Shown: positions 32,201 through 41,124 of the stretch, piece after piece
Layout: each line of letters starts with the position of its first letter
Numbering within the stretch: the first letter of the stretch is position 1
Source: Bacteroidota bacterium
Lineage (GTDB): Bacteria; Bacteroidota; Bacteroidia; Cytophagales; Cyclobacteriaceae
DNA length: 64,000 nucleotides
Reading direction: 5' to 3'
Assembly: GCA_016178785.1 (NCBI GenBank)
Contig: JACOSO010000016.1
Location: forward strand, 28,390 to 92,389
Program-made: the position numbers and the translations under genes
Notes under the pieces: generated by a model
Seen by the model: the letters and a program-made list of their open reading frames with translations, nothing else
Database searches by the model: none
What the model was told of the DNA's origin: nothing

Positions 32201-34336
32201 ATGGAACTCCAAAAATTCAGCTACGACAACAAGATCGTTAAGGCCTTCATGATCGCCACCGTCATCTTCGGGCTGGTGGGTATGTTGGTCGGTCTGACAG
32301 CAGCCATCCAATTATTTTATCCACTCTTCAATTTTGATCTTCAATACACAACGTTCGGTCGCATCCGTCCATTGCATACCAATGCCATCATCTTTGCATT
32401 TGTCGGCAACGCCATGTTTGCAGGCGTGTATTATTCGATGCAGCGTTTACTGAAGACGCGCATGTTCAGCGACTCATTAAGCTGGATTCATTTTTGGGGA
32501 TGGCAATTGATCATTCTCGCTGCAGCCATCACGCTTCCTCTTGGCTTCACTACTTCTAAAGAATATGCAGAACTAGAATGGCCCATTGATATCGCCATCG
32601 CAGTGATCTGGGTGGTGTTTGGATGGAACATGATTGGCACCATCATCAAGCGCAGAGAGCGACACATGTATGTAGCTATTTGGTTTTACATCGCCACGTT
32701 TGTGACAGTAGCCGTGCTTCACATAGTGAATTCATTCGAGATGCCGGTGAGTTTATTCAAAAGTTATTCCTGGTACGCGGGGGTTCAGGATGCGTTGGTG
32801 CAATGGTGGTATGGTCACAACGCGGTTGCATTTTTTCTCACTACCCCATTTTTAGGAATGATGTATTACTTCTTACCTAAAGCGGCTAACCGTCCGGTTT
32901 ATTCTTACAAACTCTCTATCATTCACTTCTGGTCACTCATTTTCATTTACATCTGGGCGGGCCCTCACCATTTATTATATACATCACTTCCCGATTGGGC
33001 TCAATCATTAGGAGTCGTTTTCTCGATCATGCTCATTGCTCCTTCGTGGGGCGGTATGCTCAACGGACTGATGACACTTCGTGGTGCGTGGGATCGCGTG
33101 CGTGAAGATCCTGTTTTAAAATTCATGGTTGTAGCGGTAACTGCTTATGGTATGGCAACGCTTGAAGGCCCCCTGCTCTCCCTAAAAAATGTGAACGCAA
33201 TTGCTCACTTTACCGATTGGATCGTAGCGCACGTACATGTAGGTGGATTGGGTTGGAATGGTTTCATGATTTTCGCGGTGCTTTATTGGACGGTGCCTCG
33301 CATGTGGAATACCAGTTTGTATTCGAAGAAATTGGCTAACATTCACTTCTGGCTCGGCACACTTGGAATTATTTTCTATGCGCTGCCTATGTATGTATCC
33401 GGACTTGTTCAAAGTTTGATGTGGAAAGAGTTTAATCCTGAAGGGTTTCTTGTCTACAAAAATTTTCTTGAAACAACAGTAGCTATTCTGCCTCTCCATA
33501 TGCTTCGTGCTACAGGTGGTGGATTATATTTCATCGGAGCAGTGATCATGACTTACAACCTGATCAAAACTGCCTACGCTGGAAGTTTTGTTGCCAATGA
33601 AGAAGCCGAAGCCGCTCCACTGATGAAGGAATATGTAGCAACAAGTGGTGGCTGGCATCACAGAGTACTAGAACACAAGCCTGTTCTTTTGACCGCTCTT
33701 GCTTTAGTAGCCATACTTATTGGAGGCGCGATAGAAATGATCCCCACTTTCTTGATCAAGTCAAATGTACCAACGATCAGCTCAGTAAGACCCTATACTC
33801 CACTCGAGTTGCATGGTCGCGATATTTACATCCGCGAAGGTTGTGTGAACTGTCACACGCAAATGGTGAGACCATTCCGCTCTGAAACTGAACGCTATGG
33901 TGAATACTCAAAAGCAGGTGAATTTGTCTACGATCACCCGTTCTTATGGGGATCAAAAAGAACTGGCCCGGATCTCGCTCGCACTAGTGGAAAATATTCC
34001 AACTCATGGCATTATAATCACATGCTCGCCCCTGATGCTGTCTCAACCGGCTCAATCATGCCAGCCTATCCATGGCTTTTTGAGCAAACTATTGATATAG
34101 AGCAAACAGCTCCAAAAATCAGAGCACTCCGAAAAATTGGTGTGCCTTATGAAGAAGGATATGAGGATACTGCCAATGATGATTTACGAAAGCAAGCTGA
34201 TGGAATTGCAGCGAATCTGAAAGCCGATGGAATTGAAGTAATGAGTGATGCTGAGATCATAGCATTGATTTCATACTTGCAGCGACTAGGCAAAGACATT
34301 AAAGCTGAAAAATTAGCGGAAGAGGTCAACAAATAG
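32201..34336 (+). CDS. ccoNO: Cytochrome cbb3 oxidase fused subunits I and II (CcoNO)
   Basis: 711 residues: CcoN (about 1-490) with twelve or so helices and the haem/CuB ligands in HTNAIIFAFVGN, WYGHNAVAFFL and VAHVHVGGLGWNG, then CcoO with GCVNCHTQMVRPF (CVNCH near residue 548) and the axial Met in GSIMPAYPWLFE. It is the catalytic core of the high-affinity oxidase, reducing O2 to water and pumping protons. The N-O fusion is the standard Bacteroidota arrangement. Heads a ccoNO-Q-P-G-H operon. Confidence 0.97.
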   Translation: MELQKFSYDNKIVKAFMIATVIFGLVGMLVGLTAAIQLFYPLFNFDLQYTTFGRIRPLHTNAIIFAFVGNAMFAGVYYSMQRLLKTRMFSDSLSWIHFWGWQLIILAAAITLPLGFTTSKEYAELEWPIDIAIAVIWVVFGWNMIGTIIKRRERHMYVAIWFYIATFVTVAVLHIVNSFEMPVSLFKSYSWYAGVQDALVQWWYGHNAVAFFLTTPFLGMMYYFLPKAANRPVYSYKLSIIHFWSLIFIYIWAGPHHLLYTSLPDWAQSLGVVFSIMLIAPSWGGMLNGLMTLRGAWDRVREDPVLKFMVVAVTAYGMATLEGPLLSLKNVNAIAHFTDWIVAHVHVGGLGWNGFMIFAVLYWTVPRMWNTSLYSKKLANIHFWLGTLGIIFYALPMYVSGLVQSLMWKEFNPEGFLVYKNFLETTVAILPLHMLRATGGGLYFIGAVIMTYNLIKTAYAGSFVANEEAEAAPLMKEYVATSGGWHHRVLEHKPVLLTALALVAILIGGAIEMIPTFLIKSNVPTISSVRPYTPLELHGRDIYIREGCVNCHTQMVRPFRSETERYGEYSKAGEFVYDHPFLWGSKRTGPDLARTSGKYSNSWHYNHMLAPDAVSTGSIMPAYPWLFEQTIDIEQTAPKIRALRKIGVPYEEGYEDTANDDLRKQADGIAANLKADGIEVMSDAEIIALISYLQRLGKDIKAEKLAEEVNK

Positions 34337-34354
34337 ATAAACTATTACCGAAAT

Positions 34355-34591
34355 ATGTATAAGAACGTACTTCAAGGGATCGACAACATCGCCATCTGGC
34401 CGATAGTTTCGTTTGTCATTTTCTTTTTATTTTTCATTTGCCTGCTCTGGTGGGTATTCACTGCCGACAAAGGTTTTATTAAAAAGATGAGTCAGTTGCC
34501 TTTTGAAGAATCTTGTCTTAACCAGGATGGCACTGTTATTAGTTCGACTATTCTCAAAAAGAATGACACTTCGATCTCAATTCCTGATTAA
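34355..34591 (+). CDS. ccoQ: Cytochrome cbb3 oxidase subunit CcoQ
   Basis: 78 residues: one transmembrane helix (IWPIVSFVIFFLFFICLLWW) and a short soluble tail, matching CcoQ-type small subunits that stabilise the oxidase. It lies between ccoNO and ccoP. The next 144 bp (34592-34735) hold no convincing gene. Confidence 0.82.
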   Translation: MYKNVLQGIDNIAIWPIVSFVIFFLFFICLLWWVFTADKGFIKKMSQLPFEESCLNQDGTVISSTILKKNDTSISIPD

Positions 34592-34735
34592 TATGATTCC
34601 CATGAATGACCTTCCAATAAATACTCCCTCCATCATGAAAATCATATTCATCATCATTCATCTTGTCAAGCTATCAATTTTGGCTACTTACAGGGACATT
34701 TTGCAATTGAATTATCATGTTAAAAATCGCGTACG

Positions 34736-35671
34736 ATGAAAAAATTATTCTTTATCGTTTTGGGTTTGTTTGCAACCTTAAATGGGTGGGCGGAAGGAGC
34801 AACGAAAGAAAAAAGTTTCTGGGCTGACCCCTTCAATCACCCCTTGCTTCCATTTTACTCTCTGGTAGCATTTATTTTCGTCATCATCATTTTAGTCATT
34901 GCCATTTCAATCGTACTTATCCGTACAATGAATTTGCTGATTGGGCAAATAGAGAAACAGCGAGCCGAGGCAATGGGCCAAGCTTATGTTCCTGCGCTTT
35001 CATGGTGGGATAAGCTTACACAAAAACTCAACGCTTCCGTCCCAGTGTCTCAAGAGAAAGACATCGAGCTCGATCATAATTATGATGGCATCAAAGAACT
35101 TGATAATCACTTACCCCCGTGGTGGAAATGGTTATTTTATATCTCCATCGTTTGGGCGGTTGTTTACTTTGTTGCTTATCACTTTTCATATTCGCTTCCG
35201 CTTTCAAAAGAAGAATATGAAAACGAAGTAGCACAAGCGACTGCAGCACAACAGCGATTTTTAGAATCACAACCCAAAGCGGTGATTGATGAATCTACGC
35301 TAGTGTACTCACCTGATGTTGCTATCCTTGAAAAAGGAAAAGCGGTGTTCACAAGAAATAATTGCGGCTCCTGCCACCGCAATGATGGAGGTGGCAATGC
35401 CATCGGACCTAATCTTACCGATGAATATTGGCTTCACGGTGGTGGATTAAAAACTGTTTTCACCACAATTAAAAATGGAGTGGTTGAAAAAGGAATGCCC
35501 GCCTGGGGAAAAGCGATGAGCCCTGGCGATGTGAGGGATGTAGCATTCTTTGTAATGAGTCTGCAGGGAACCAAGCCGGCAAATGCAAAAGCATCGCAAG
35601 GTGAATTGTACGAGCCCGAAGTAAAAACTGAAAAAACAGACAGCACGAAAACACAGGCTGTCTTGAAATAA
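34736..35671 (+). CDS. ccoP: Cytochrome cbb3 oxidase subunit CcoP (mono-haem)
   Basis: 311 residues: a signal-like N-terminus, membrane helices (about residues 38-62 and 132-150) and a single periplasmic cytochrome c domain (CGSCH near residue 210, Met ligand in EKGMPAWGK). Proteobacterial CcoP has two haems, while here only one C-x2-C-H exists, as often in Bacteroidota. It feeds electrons from periplasmic cytochromes into CcoO/CcoN. Confidence 0.93.
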   Translation: MKKLFFIVLGLFATLNGWAEGATKEKSFWADPFNHPLLPFYSLVAFIFVIIILVIAISIVLIRTMNLLIGQIEKQRAEAMGQAYVPALSWWDKLTQKLNASVPVSQEKDIELDHNYDGIKELDNHLPPWWKWLFYISIVWAVVYFVAYHFSYSLPLSKEEYENEVAQATAAQQRFLESQPKAVIDESTLVYSPDVAILEKGKAVFTRNNCGSCHRNDGGGNAIGPNLTDEYWLHGGGLKTVFTTIKNGVVEKGMPAWGKAMSPGDVRDVAFFVMSLQGTKPANAKASQGELYEPEVKTEKTDSTKTQAVLK

Positions 35672-35678
35672 AATCCGG

Positions 35679-37136
35679 ATGGCAGGACAACACGACCTTT
35701 ACACCTACGAAGAGGAATTTCGCAACAACATAGCTACTGTTGATGCGAAGGGAAAACGTGTTTGGGTTTATCCCAAAAAACCATCCGGCAGAATTCACAC
35801 GTGGCGAATTGCAGCTACTGCTGTTTTACTCTCCTTTTTTTTTGGAGGCCCATTTATTAAAATAGACGGTCAGCCTCTGTTGCTTCTCAATTTTTTTGAG
35901 CGAAGGTTTGTGATCTTAGGTCAGCCGTTTTGGCCGCAAGATTTTATTTTATTAGCCATCACACTCATTACTTTTTTTGTTTTCATTATTCTTTTCACTG
36001 TAGTATTTGGTCGCCTTTGGTGCGGATGGATGTGCCCCCAAACATTGTTCATGGAAATGGTTTTCAGAAAAATTGAGTACTGGATTGAAGGCGATGCTCC
36101 TGCTCAGCGCAGACTAAATCTTCGACATTTAAGTTGGGAGAAGTTGGGTAAAAAAACGAGCAAGCACTTTCTTTTCATACTAATTTCAGTCTTGATCTCC
36201 CACACAGCAATGGCTTACCTTATCGGGATTGAGTCAGTAGAAAAAAGTATTACTGAATCTCCAACTGAGAATAAGGCAGCCTTCATCGGACTAGTGGTCT
36301 TCACTGGCATTTTTTATTTGAACTTTGCAAAGTTTCGTGAGCAGGCATGCATCGCTGTTTGTCCGTACGGCCGACTTCAAGGCGTACTCCTGATTAAAGA
36401 TTCAATAGTGGTAGCCTACGATTGGCTTCGCGGTGAACCACGTGGTCGTATGACAAAATCCTCCATGGTTCGTGTCGACAGGAACCAAAGCAAAGGAGAT
36501 TGCATTGATTGCAAATTGTGCCTATACGTTTGCCCCACAGGAATTGATATTCGAAATGGCACTCAATTGGAATGTGTAAACTGCACAGCGTGTATTGATG
36601 CTTGCGATGAAGTAATGGTGAAGATTGGGAAACCAAAGGGTCTAATCCGCTTTGCATCTTACAATTCCATTAAAGACGGGATCTTAAAACTTTTCAACGC
36701 CAGAGTTGCAGCATACTCTTTTGTTTTGGTTCTGCTGATTGCCATTCTGAGTTTTTCTTTGGCAACAAGATCTGATGTGAAAGTAACTATTCTGAAAGTG
36801 CCCGGAACCTTATATCAACGCGATGGGGACTTTGTAACTAATCTGTACAACATCGAATTTATCAATAAGACCTTCGAAGAAAAGAAACTGGAGCTCAAAG
36901 TAGATGAACCTCGCGCTGCCGTTCTCACAAATGTAGATGGAAAAGACATTGTTATTCCTGCTGAAGGATTGTTGAAAAGAGTTTACTTCATCAAGATCCC
37001 CGAAAAAGAAATTGATAACGCGCGAATCGCGATACGGCTCAGTGTTTATGAAAACGGAGAACTTGTTGAAAAGGCAAAAGCTAAATTCATTGGACCGGTG
37101 CATAAAGCATCGGACGCTAAGAGGAATAGAAATTAA
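35679..37136 (+). CDS. ccoG: Cytochrome c oxidase accessory protein CcoG (FixG)
   Basis: 485 residues: five or so transmembrane helices, the polyferredoxin segment with CGWMCPQTLFMEMVFRKIEY and two 4Fe-4S motifs CIDCKLCLYVCP and CVNCTACIDACD, then a C-terminal periplasmic immunoglobulin-like domain. CcoG is a cupric reductase that helps insert copper into cbb3 oxidase. It is 7 bp downstream of ccoP. Confidence 0.94.
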   Translation: MAGQHDLYTYEEEFRNNIATVDAKGKRVWVYPKKPSGRIHTWRIAATAVLLSFFFGGPFIKIDGQPLLLLNFFERRFVILGQPFWPQDFILLAITLITFFVFIILFTVVFGRLWCGWMCPQTLFMEMVFRKIEYWIEGDAPAQRRLNLRHLSWEKLGKKTSKHFLFILISVLISHTAMAYLIGIESVEKSITESPTENKAAFIGLVVFTGIFYLNFAKFREQACIAVCPYGRLQGVLLIKDSIVVAYDWLRGEPRGRMTKSSMVRVDRNQSKGDCIDCKLCLYVCPTGIDIRNGTQLECVNCTACIDACDEVMVKIGKPKGLIRFASYNSIKDGILKLFNARVAAYSFVLVLLIAILSFSLATRSDVKVTILKVPGTLYQRDGDFVTNLYNIEFINKTFEEKKLELKVDEPRAAVLTNVDGKDIVIPAEGLLKRVYFIKIPEKEIDNARIAIRLSVYENGELVEKAKAKFIGPVHKASDAKRNRN

Positions 37137-37147
37137 AATTCAACTTT

Positions 37148-37576
37148 ATGAATTTCGGAAGGTGGATCGTTGTATCATTTGTGTTGTTCGCTTTGTTTAT
37201 CGGAACGTTGGTGGCATTATGCATCCGCGAAGACACCAGTCTCGTGTCAAAAGATTATTATAAAGAAGAGCTCGACTATCAGCAACAAATCAAGCGGCTA
37301 AACAACACAGAACAGCTTGAGCAAAAACCCACAATCACATTTGTCGATCGTATTGGCTTGAAAGTGGTGTGGAATAAAAGAACAAAAATCGAGAAAGGTG
37401 AATTGAAATTGTTTTGTCCATCCAATGCTAAGCTTGATAGACAATTTGATTTACAATCAGTCAACGAGCAAATATTTGAGATGGCATCTTTGAAAAAAGG
37501 AATGTATCGCGTGAAGTTGTTGTGGAGCTCGGAAGGCAAAGAATATTATTACGAAGAAGAAATTTTTATAGGATGA
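37148..37576 (+). CDS. ccoH: FixH/CcoH family protein
   Basis: 142 residues: N-terminal transmembrane anchor (GRWIVVSFVLFALFIGTLVA) and a periplasmic beta domain, matching FixH/CcoH. Bears the conserved YYKEELDYQQQI stretch. It is needed for cbb3 stability. Its stop overlaps the next ATG (ATGA). Confidence 0.88.
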   Translation: MNFGRWIVVSFVLFALFIGTLVALCIREDTSLVSKDYYKEELDYQQQIKRLNNTEQLEQKPTITFVDRIGLKVVWNKRTKIEKGELKLFCPSNAKLDRQFDLQSVNEQIFEMASLKKGMYRVKLLWSSEGKEYYYEEEIFIG

Positions 37577-38262
37577 TTTTCGTAGCACTGATCATGGGTT
37601 TTGCCGGAAGCTTGCACTGCATTGGCATGTGTAGTCCGCTGGCTATGGCTATAACAAAAGTTTCTTCCAAGGCACTGGCGAATCGTTTACTTTATAATGC
37701 AGGAAGGATTTTAACCTATGGAATCATGGGCGCGCTCATAGCCTCTATTGGCTTTGCTTTTCCAATTTCAAAATATCAAAATGTGCTTTCGCTCATCATG
37801 GGACTAGCACTTATTATAATTGGTTTCGCAAGTGTTTCAAGAAGGCCCATTCCTTTCATCACTTTGGTGTTGTCAAAATCCAGTAACCTATTAAAGAAAG
37901 CATTCGCCCAATTTTTAATACACAAGAGTTTTGGTTCGATTTTTTTACTTGGAACATTGAACGGGTTTCTCCCTTGCGGCTTGACTTTTCTAGCTCTCTC
38001 TTATTGCGTGATCTTACCAACGCCCTCGGAAGGTTTTACTTTCATGATTGTATTTGGAGCCGGAACGCTTCCGGCAATGTTGGGATTCACCAGTTTGTTG
38101 AGTTGGCTAACGAGGCGATTTAGTTTTAGTTCACAACGACTCACTACTTCGTTGCTTGTGATTTCAGGGCTACTGCTGATTGCGAGAATATTTTTGATTC
38201 ACCTTCCGCATGCTCATTCGGTTGCCAATGGAATGCTCGACATTCTGATTTGCGGTAATTAA
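37573..38262 (+). CDS. SafE/TauE-like membrane protein of the cco operon
   Basis: 229 residues, about six helices, with FAGSLHCIGMCSPLAMAI near the start and LNGFLPCGLTFLAL in the middle. Both cysteine/histidine segments are hallmarks of the TauE/SafE-like proteins that follow FixH in Bacteroidota cbb3 clusters. A copper-delivery role is possible but unproven. The frame could begin at 37522, but the ATG at 37573 overlaps ccoH in the common ATGA manner. Confidence 0.83.
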   Translation: MIFVALIMGFAGSLHCIGMCSPLAMAITKVSSKALANRLLYNAGRILTYGIMGALIASIGFAFPISKYQNVLSLIMGLALIIIGFASVSRRPIPFITLVLSKSSNLLKKAFAQFLIHKSFGSIFLLGTLNGFLPCGLTFLALSYCVILPTPSEGFTFMIVFGAGTLPAMLGFTSLLSWLTRRFSFSSQRLTTSLLVISGLLLIARIFLIHLPHAHSVANGMLDILICGN

Positions 38263-38264
38263 GT

Positions 38265-39326
38265 TTATCTGGCCACACTCCACCTCACCACTTTCTCAAG
38301 TTTTGCAGGCTGCATAATCTTAATTTTGCCCCCTTCAATTTCGATTAGTTTTTCATCTTTGAAATCGGACAGCACACGTATTACAGATTCAGAGGCAGTG
38401 CCCACAATTTTCGCGAGGTCATCGCGTGAGATGGGAATATTTTCTTTGAGATCCTTCATTTGCTGCACTTTCAGTAAAGCCTCGGCTGTTCTTTGCCGCA
38501 CCGAGTTGTAAGCCAGGTTGAGCAATTGCTTTTCCCGTTCAGCCACCTTCTTGCACAGAAGAGAAATAAAACCATGGGAAACGTCCGGATGCCCCTGAAG
38601 GAGCGTGACAAAATCGTGCTTAGGAATGGAAATCAATTCTGAATCGACCATCGCCACAGCCGACTGTTGGTAGAGATTGCCTTCGAAGATTGGCTCGAAT
38701 CCGAAGAAGTCTCCTTCATTGTAGATGTTAGTGATTAACTCTTTTCCATCAGGGTGAGATTGAAAGACTTTTACACTTCCGGACTTCACAAATAAAACAT
38801 TTAGCGGTGCATCACCTTCTGCAAATATTTCTGACTTCTTTTTTACGGATTTAACTTTTTTGTCTTTGCACAAATCCTTCATGTCGAGAATTTTCTTCGC
38901 GTCTTTTATGAACTCATCCAGCCCTTCGGAGGTTGGCTCGTAAAGTTTCTGCTGCATCTCTGCTTTCTGCAAGCGCGCTTCTATGGCATTCAGTAAATCA
39001 GTATCATCAAACGGCTTGGTGAGATAGTCGTCCGCACCCAGATTCATTCCTTTGCGGATATCAGTCTTTTCCGTTTTTGCCGTAAGAAAAATAAATGGAA
39101 TCGTGGCTGTATCCGGTTTTTTACTGAGAATGTGCAATACACCATAGCCATCAAGATCGGGCATCATGATGTCGCAAATGATCAAATCAGGTCTTTCTTT
39201 TTGCACTAGTTCCACTCCAACTTTTCCGTTTGGAGCAGTGGTGACGGTATAACCCGCTAGCTCAAGAATTTCGGTGGTATTCTCTCGCACCTCAGGATTA
39301 TCTTCAATCAACAATATCTTTTTCAT
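38265..39326 (-). CDS. Response-regulator receiver fused to a Crp/Fnr transcription factor
   Basis: 353 residues: a CheY receiver (phospho-Asp52 in CDIMMPDLDGYG, Lys104 in LTKPFDD), a linker, a cyclic-nucleotide-binding-like jelly roll (about 150-260, with FFGFEPIFEGNLYQQSAVA) and a C-terminal winged HTH with ISRDDLAKIVGTASESVIRV. The recognition helix has Glu and Arg at the positions that read the TGA half-site in CRP/FNR (E-x3-R). It lacks the four-cysteine Fe-S signature of true FNR, so input is likely via phosphorylation. ATG at 39326 (MKKILLIEDN) is chosen over ATG 39332 or TTG 39347. It overlaps no other gene and sits 17 bp after its probable kinase gene. Confidence 0.9.
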   Translation of the reverse strand: MKKILLIEDNPEVRENTTEILELAGYTVTTAPNGKVGVELVQKERPDLIICDIMMPDLDGYGVLHILSKKPDTATIPFIFLTAKTEKTDIRKGMNLGADDYLTKPFDDTDLLNAIEARLQKAEMQQKLYEPTSEGLDEFIKDAKKILDMKDLCKDKKVKSVKKKSEIFAEGDAPLNVLFVKSGSVKVFQSHPDGKELITNIYNEGDFFGFEPIFEGNLYQQSAVAMVDSELISIPKHDFVTLLQGHPDVSHGFISLLCKKVAEREKQLLNLAYNSVRQRTAEALLKVQQMKDLKENIPISRDDLAKIVGTASESVIRVLSDFKDEKLIEIEGGKIKIMQPAKLEKVVRWSVAR

Positions 39327-39343
39327 CGTCATATAATTTAAAA

Positions 39344-40582
39344 TCAAAGGGGAATACTGACTGTAAACTCACTGCCTTTTCCAAATTCACTTGAAAAAGA
39401 AATCTTTCCTTTCAGCAAATCGACATACCGCTTTACAATGTTAAGCCCCAAGCCTGTGCCCTGAATATTTCCCGAATTACTCGCACGAAAAAAACGCTCG
39501 AACAAATGCCTCTGGTCTTCAAGCGAAATACCAATGCCCTCATCTTTTATGGTAAAGTTGATAGTCGAATTTATCGTTTCACAAATAAGATGGATGTTTG
39601 TGCGGGGTTCTGAATACTTGCTAGCATTAGAAATAAGGTTGAACATAATATTGCGTAAGATGCGAGGATCAGATCCTATCCGATCTATGTCAGAAGAACA
39701 TTTGATAATTATTTTTTGGCCGTCTTTCAGCATTGAATTCACTTCTTCAAGTATTTCTTCAAAGAAATCTTTCACTAAAATATTCTCAACGTTCACCTCC
39801 ACCTTTCCTTCTTCCAATTTGCCAAGAGATAGAAAATCATTTAGGATCATGGTCAAATGATTAACCGATGTTTTGATGCGCTGCACGTGCTTATCTACTT
39901 TATCCAAGTCGCCTTTATTTTTATACTGCTGAACCAAAGCTGCTGAACTAAGTATCGTGCTTAGCGGAGTGCGGAATTCATGTGAGGCTATTGACACAAA
40001 TTTTGATTTCAGCTCGTTCAATTCCCTTTCTCTTTCCAAAGATTTTTTAGCCTCCTCTTCAGCCTTTTTACGCTCTATGACTTCTTCCTCTAATCTGTTG
40101 ATCGAAACATTCAATGCCTCCGTTCGTAACTCAACCTTCTTTTCAAGTTCAGCGGCATATACAATGAGCTGCTCTTCGCTTCGCTTCAATGCATCTTCTG
40201 TTTTCTTTCTTTGTGAAATGTCGCTGATGAACGCCATCACCAGAAGTCGACCTCCCATTCGCGTATAGCTCAAACTAATCTCCACCGGAAACTCCATTCC
40301 ATCTTTTCGTAGCGCTACAAGGTCACGACCAAAACCCATTCTACGAGGGCGCGGGTCAGCATTAAACGCACCTCGAAAATTGACATGGCCTTTTCTGAAT
40401 CTTTCAGGCAACAGTTCTTCCATCAATTTTCCATTCAGTTCATTTTGCTCGTATCCAAAAAGTTGCTCAGCCACAGGGTTTGCAATTGCTATTTTCCCAG
40501 ATTCATCTACCATGATGATTCCTTCTGACATACTTTGAAAAATTTCTCTGTAAGCCTCATTAGGAACCATTGGAGCACTCAT
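39344..40582 (-). CDS. Soluble PAS histidine kinase, cognate of the Crp/Fnr fusion
   Basis: 412 residues: one PAS domain (about 12-130, GIIMVDESGKIAIANPVAEQ, RKDGMEFPVEISLS), a coiled-coil linker (KKVELRTEALNVSINRLEEE), HisKA (SIASHEFRTPLSTILSS, His near 205) and ATPase (NLISNASKYSEP, DEGIGI, GTGLGLN). No membrane helix, so it senses a cytoplasmic signal. The PAS has no obvious haem-ligand histidine of FixL. Start at the ATG 40582 (MSAPMVPNEAY). It is directly upstream of the receiver-Crp/Fnr gene and almost certainly its partner. Confidence 0.9.
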   Translation of the reverse strand: MSAPMVPNEAYREIFQSMSEGIIMVDESGKIAIANPVAEQLFGYEQNELNGKLMEELLPERFRKGHVNFRGAFNADPRPRRMGFGRDLVALRKDGMEFPVEISLSYTRMGGRLLVMAFISDISQRKKTEDALKRSEEQLIVYAAELEKKVELRTEALNVSINRLEEEVIERKKAEEEAKKSLERERELNELKSKFVSIASHEFRTPLSTILSSAALVQQYKNKGDLDKVDKHVQRIKTSVNHLTMILNDFLSLGKLEEGKVEVNVENILVKDFFEEILEEVNSMLKDGQKIIIKCSSDIDRIGSDPRILRNIMFNLISNASKYSEPRTNIHLICETINSTINFTIKDEGIGISLEDQRHLFERFFRASNSGNIQGTGLGLNIVKRYVDLLKGKISFSSEFGKGSEFTVSIPL

Positions 40583-40629
40583 ATTCAATTAGGTTTGGTC
40601 AAGTTCACAATTTAACGAACTCAAGAACA

Positions 40630-40695
40630 TGATGAAAATCATCTTTACAGATGAGAATTATTGACACATCTTGCGCATTAGAAACAGTACGTTTG
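40630..40695 (+). promoter_or_regulatory. FNR-type site plus exact -7 box, single-domain USP promoter
   Basis: TGATGAAAATCA (40630-40641, extended palindrome ATGAT-N4-ATCAT) precedes TACGTTTG (40688-40695), an exact TAnnTTTG, by 58 bp. The USP ATG is 40722. The site also lies 48 bp upstream of the PAS kinase start on the other strand, so it could give feedback on the regulatory pair. Confidence 0.65.
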
Positions 40696-40721
40696 TTCGG
40701 GCACCGACTCTAAATCAAGGA

Positions 40722-41123
40722 ATGAAAAAAGGAATTTTATGTGCGATTGACTTTTCGGCTTCATCAAAAGAAGCCTTGCGATGGTCAATCAATCTCGCAC
40801 AAAAGCTTAACCACCATCTCACTGTGCTATATACCTATCGGCTTTTGCAACCCTACAATGGAGAAGTGGTTGAAATGAAGAGGAAAATTGAAGATGAAGC
40901 ACTCAAAAAATTTTCAACTCTTGAAAAAGAACTACTGATCGATCAAGGAGTGTCCTACGACTTTAAGGCAGAAGTCGGATTCGTGGCCGACCGGGCCAAA
41001 GATCATTTCAAGAAAAACGGAGTCGATCTTTTAGTGGTTGGCAAGAAAATGAATGCAATTAACAAACAATCATTTGACGAACTGATTGTCGACCTTCAAA
41101 TGCCTTTGGTGATTGTTCCTTAG
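40722..41123 (+). CDS. Universal stress protein, single UspA domain
   Basis: 133 residues starting MKKGILCAIDFSASSKEAL and ending in a shortened loop (LLVVGKKMNAINKQSFDELI) that lacks the glycine-rich G-x2-G-x9-G pattern, so nucleotide binding is doubtful. It converges on glmS with 1 bp between stops. It is the fourth USP gene in the window and shares their promoter type. Confidence 0.85.
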   Translation: MKKGILCAIDFSASSKEALRWSINLAQKLNHHLTVLYTYRLLQPYNGEVVEMKRKIEDEALKKFSTLEKELLIDQGVSYDFKAEVGFVADRAKDHFKKNGVDLLVVGKKMNAINKQSFDELIVDLQMPLVIVP

Positions 41124-41124
41124 T

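Noticed and set aside
34503..34739. Open frame overlapping the ccoQ end and the ccoP start
   Set aside because: It overlaps two well-supported genes in another frame and has no motif.
39344..40582. FixL-type haem PAS in the kinase
   Set aside because: The PAS keeps the generic RKDGMEFPVE strand, but I do not see the FixL haem-ligand histidine context.
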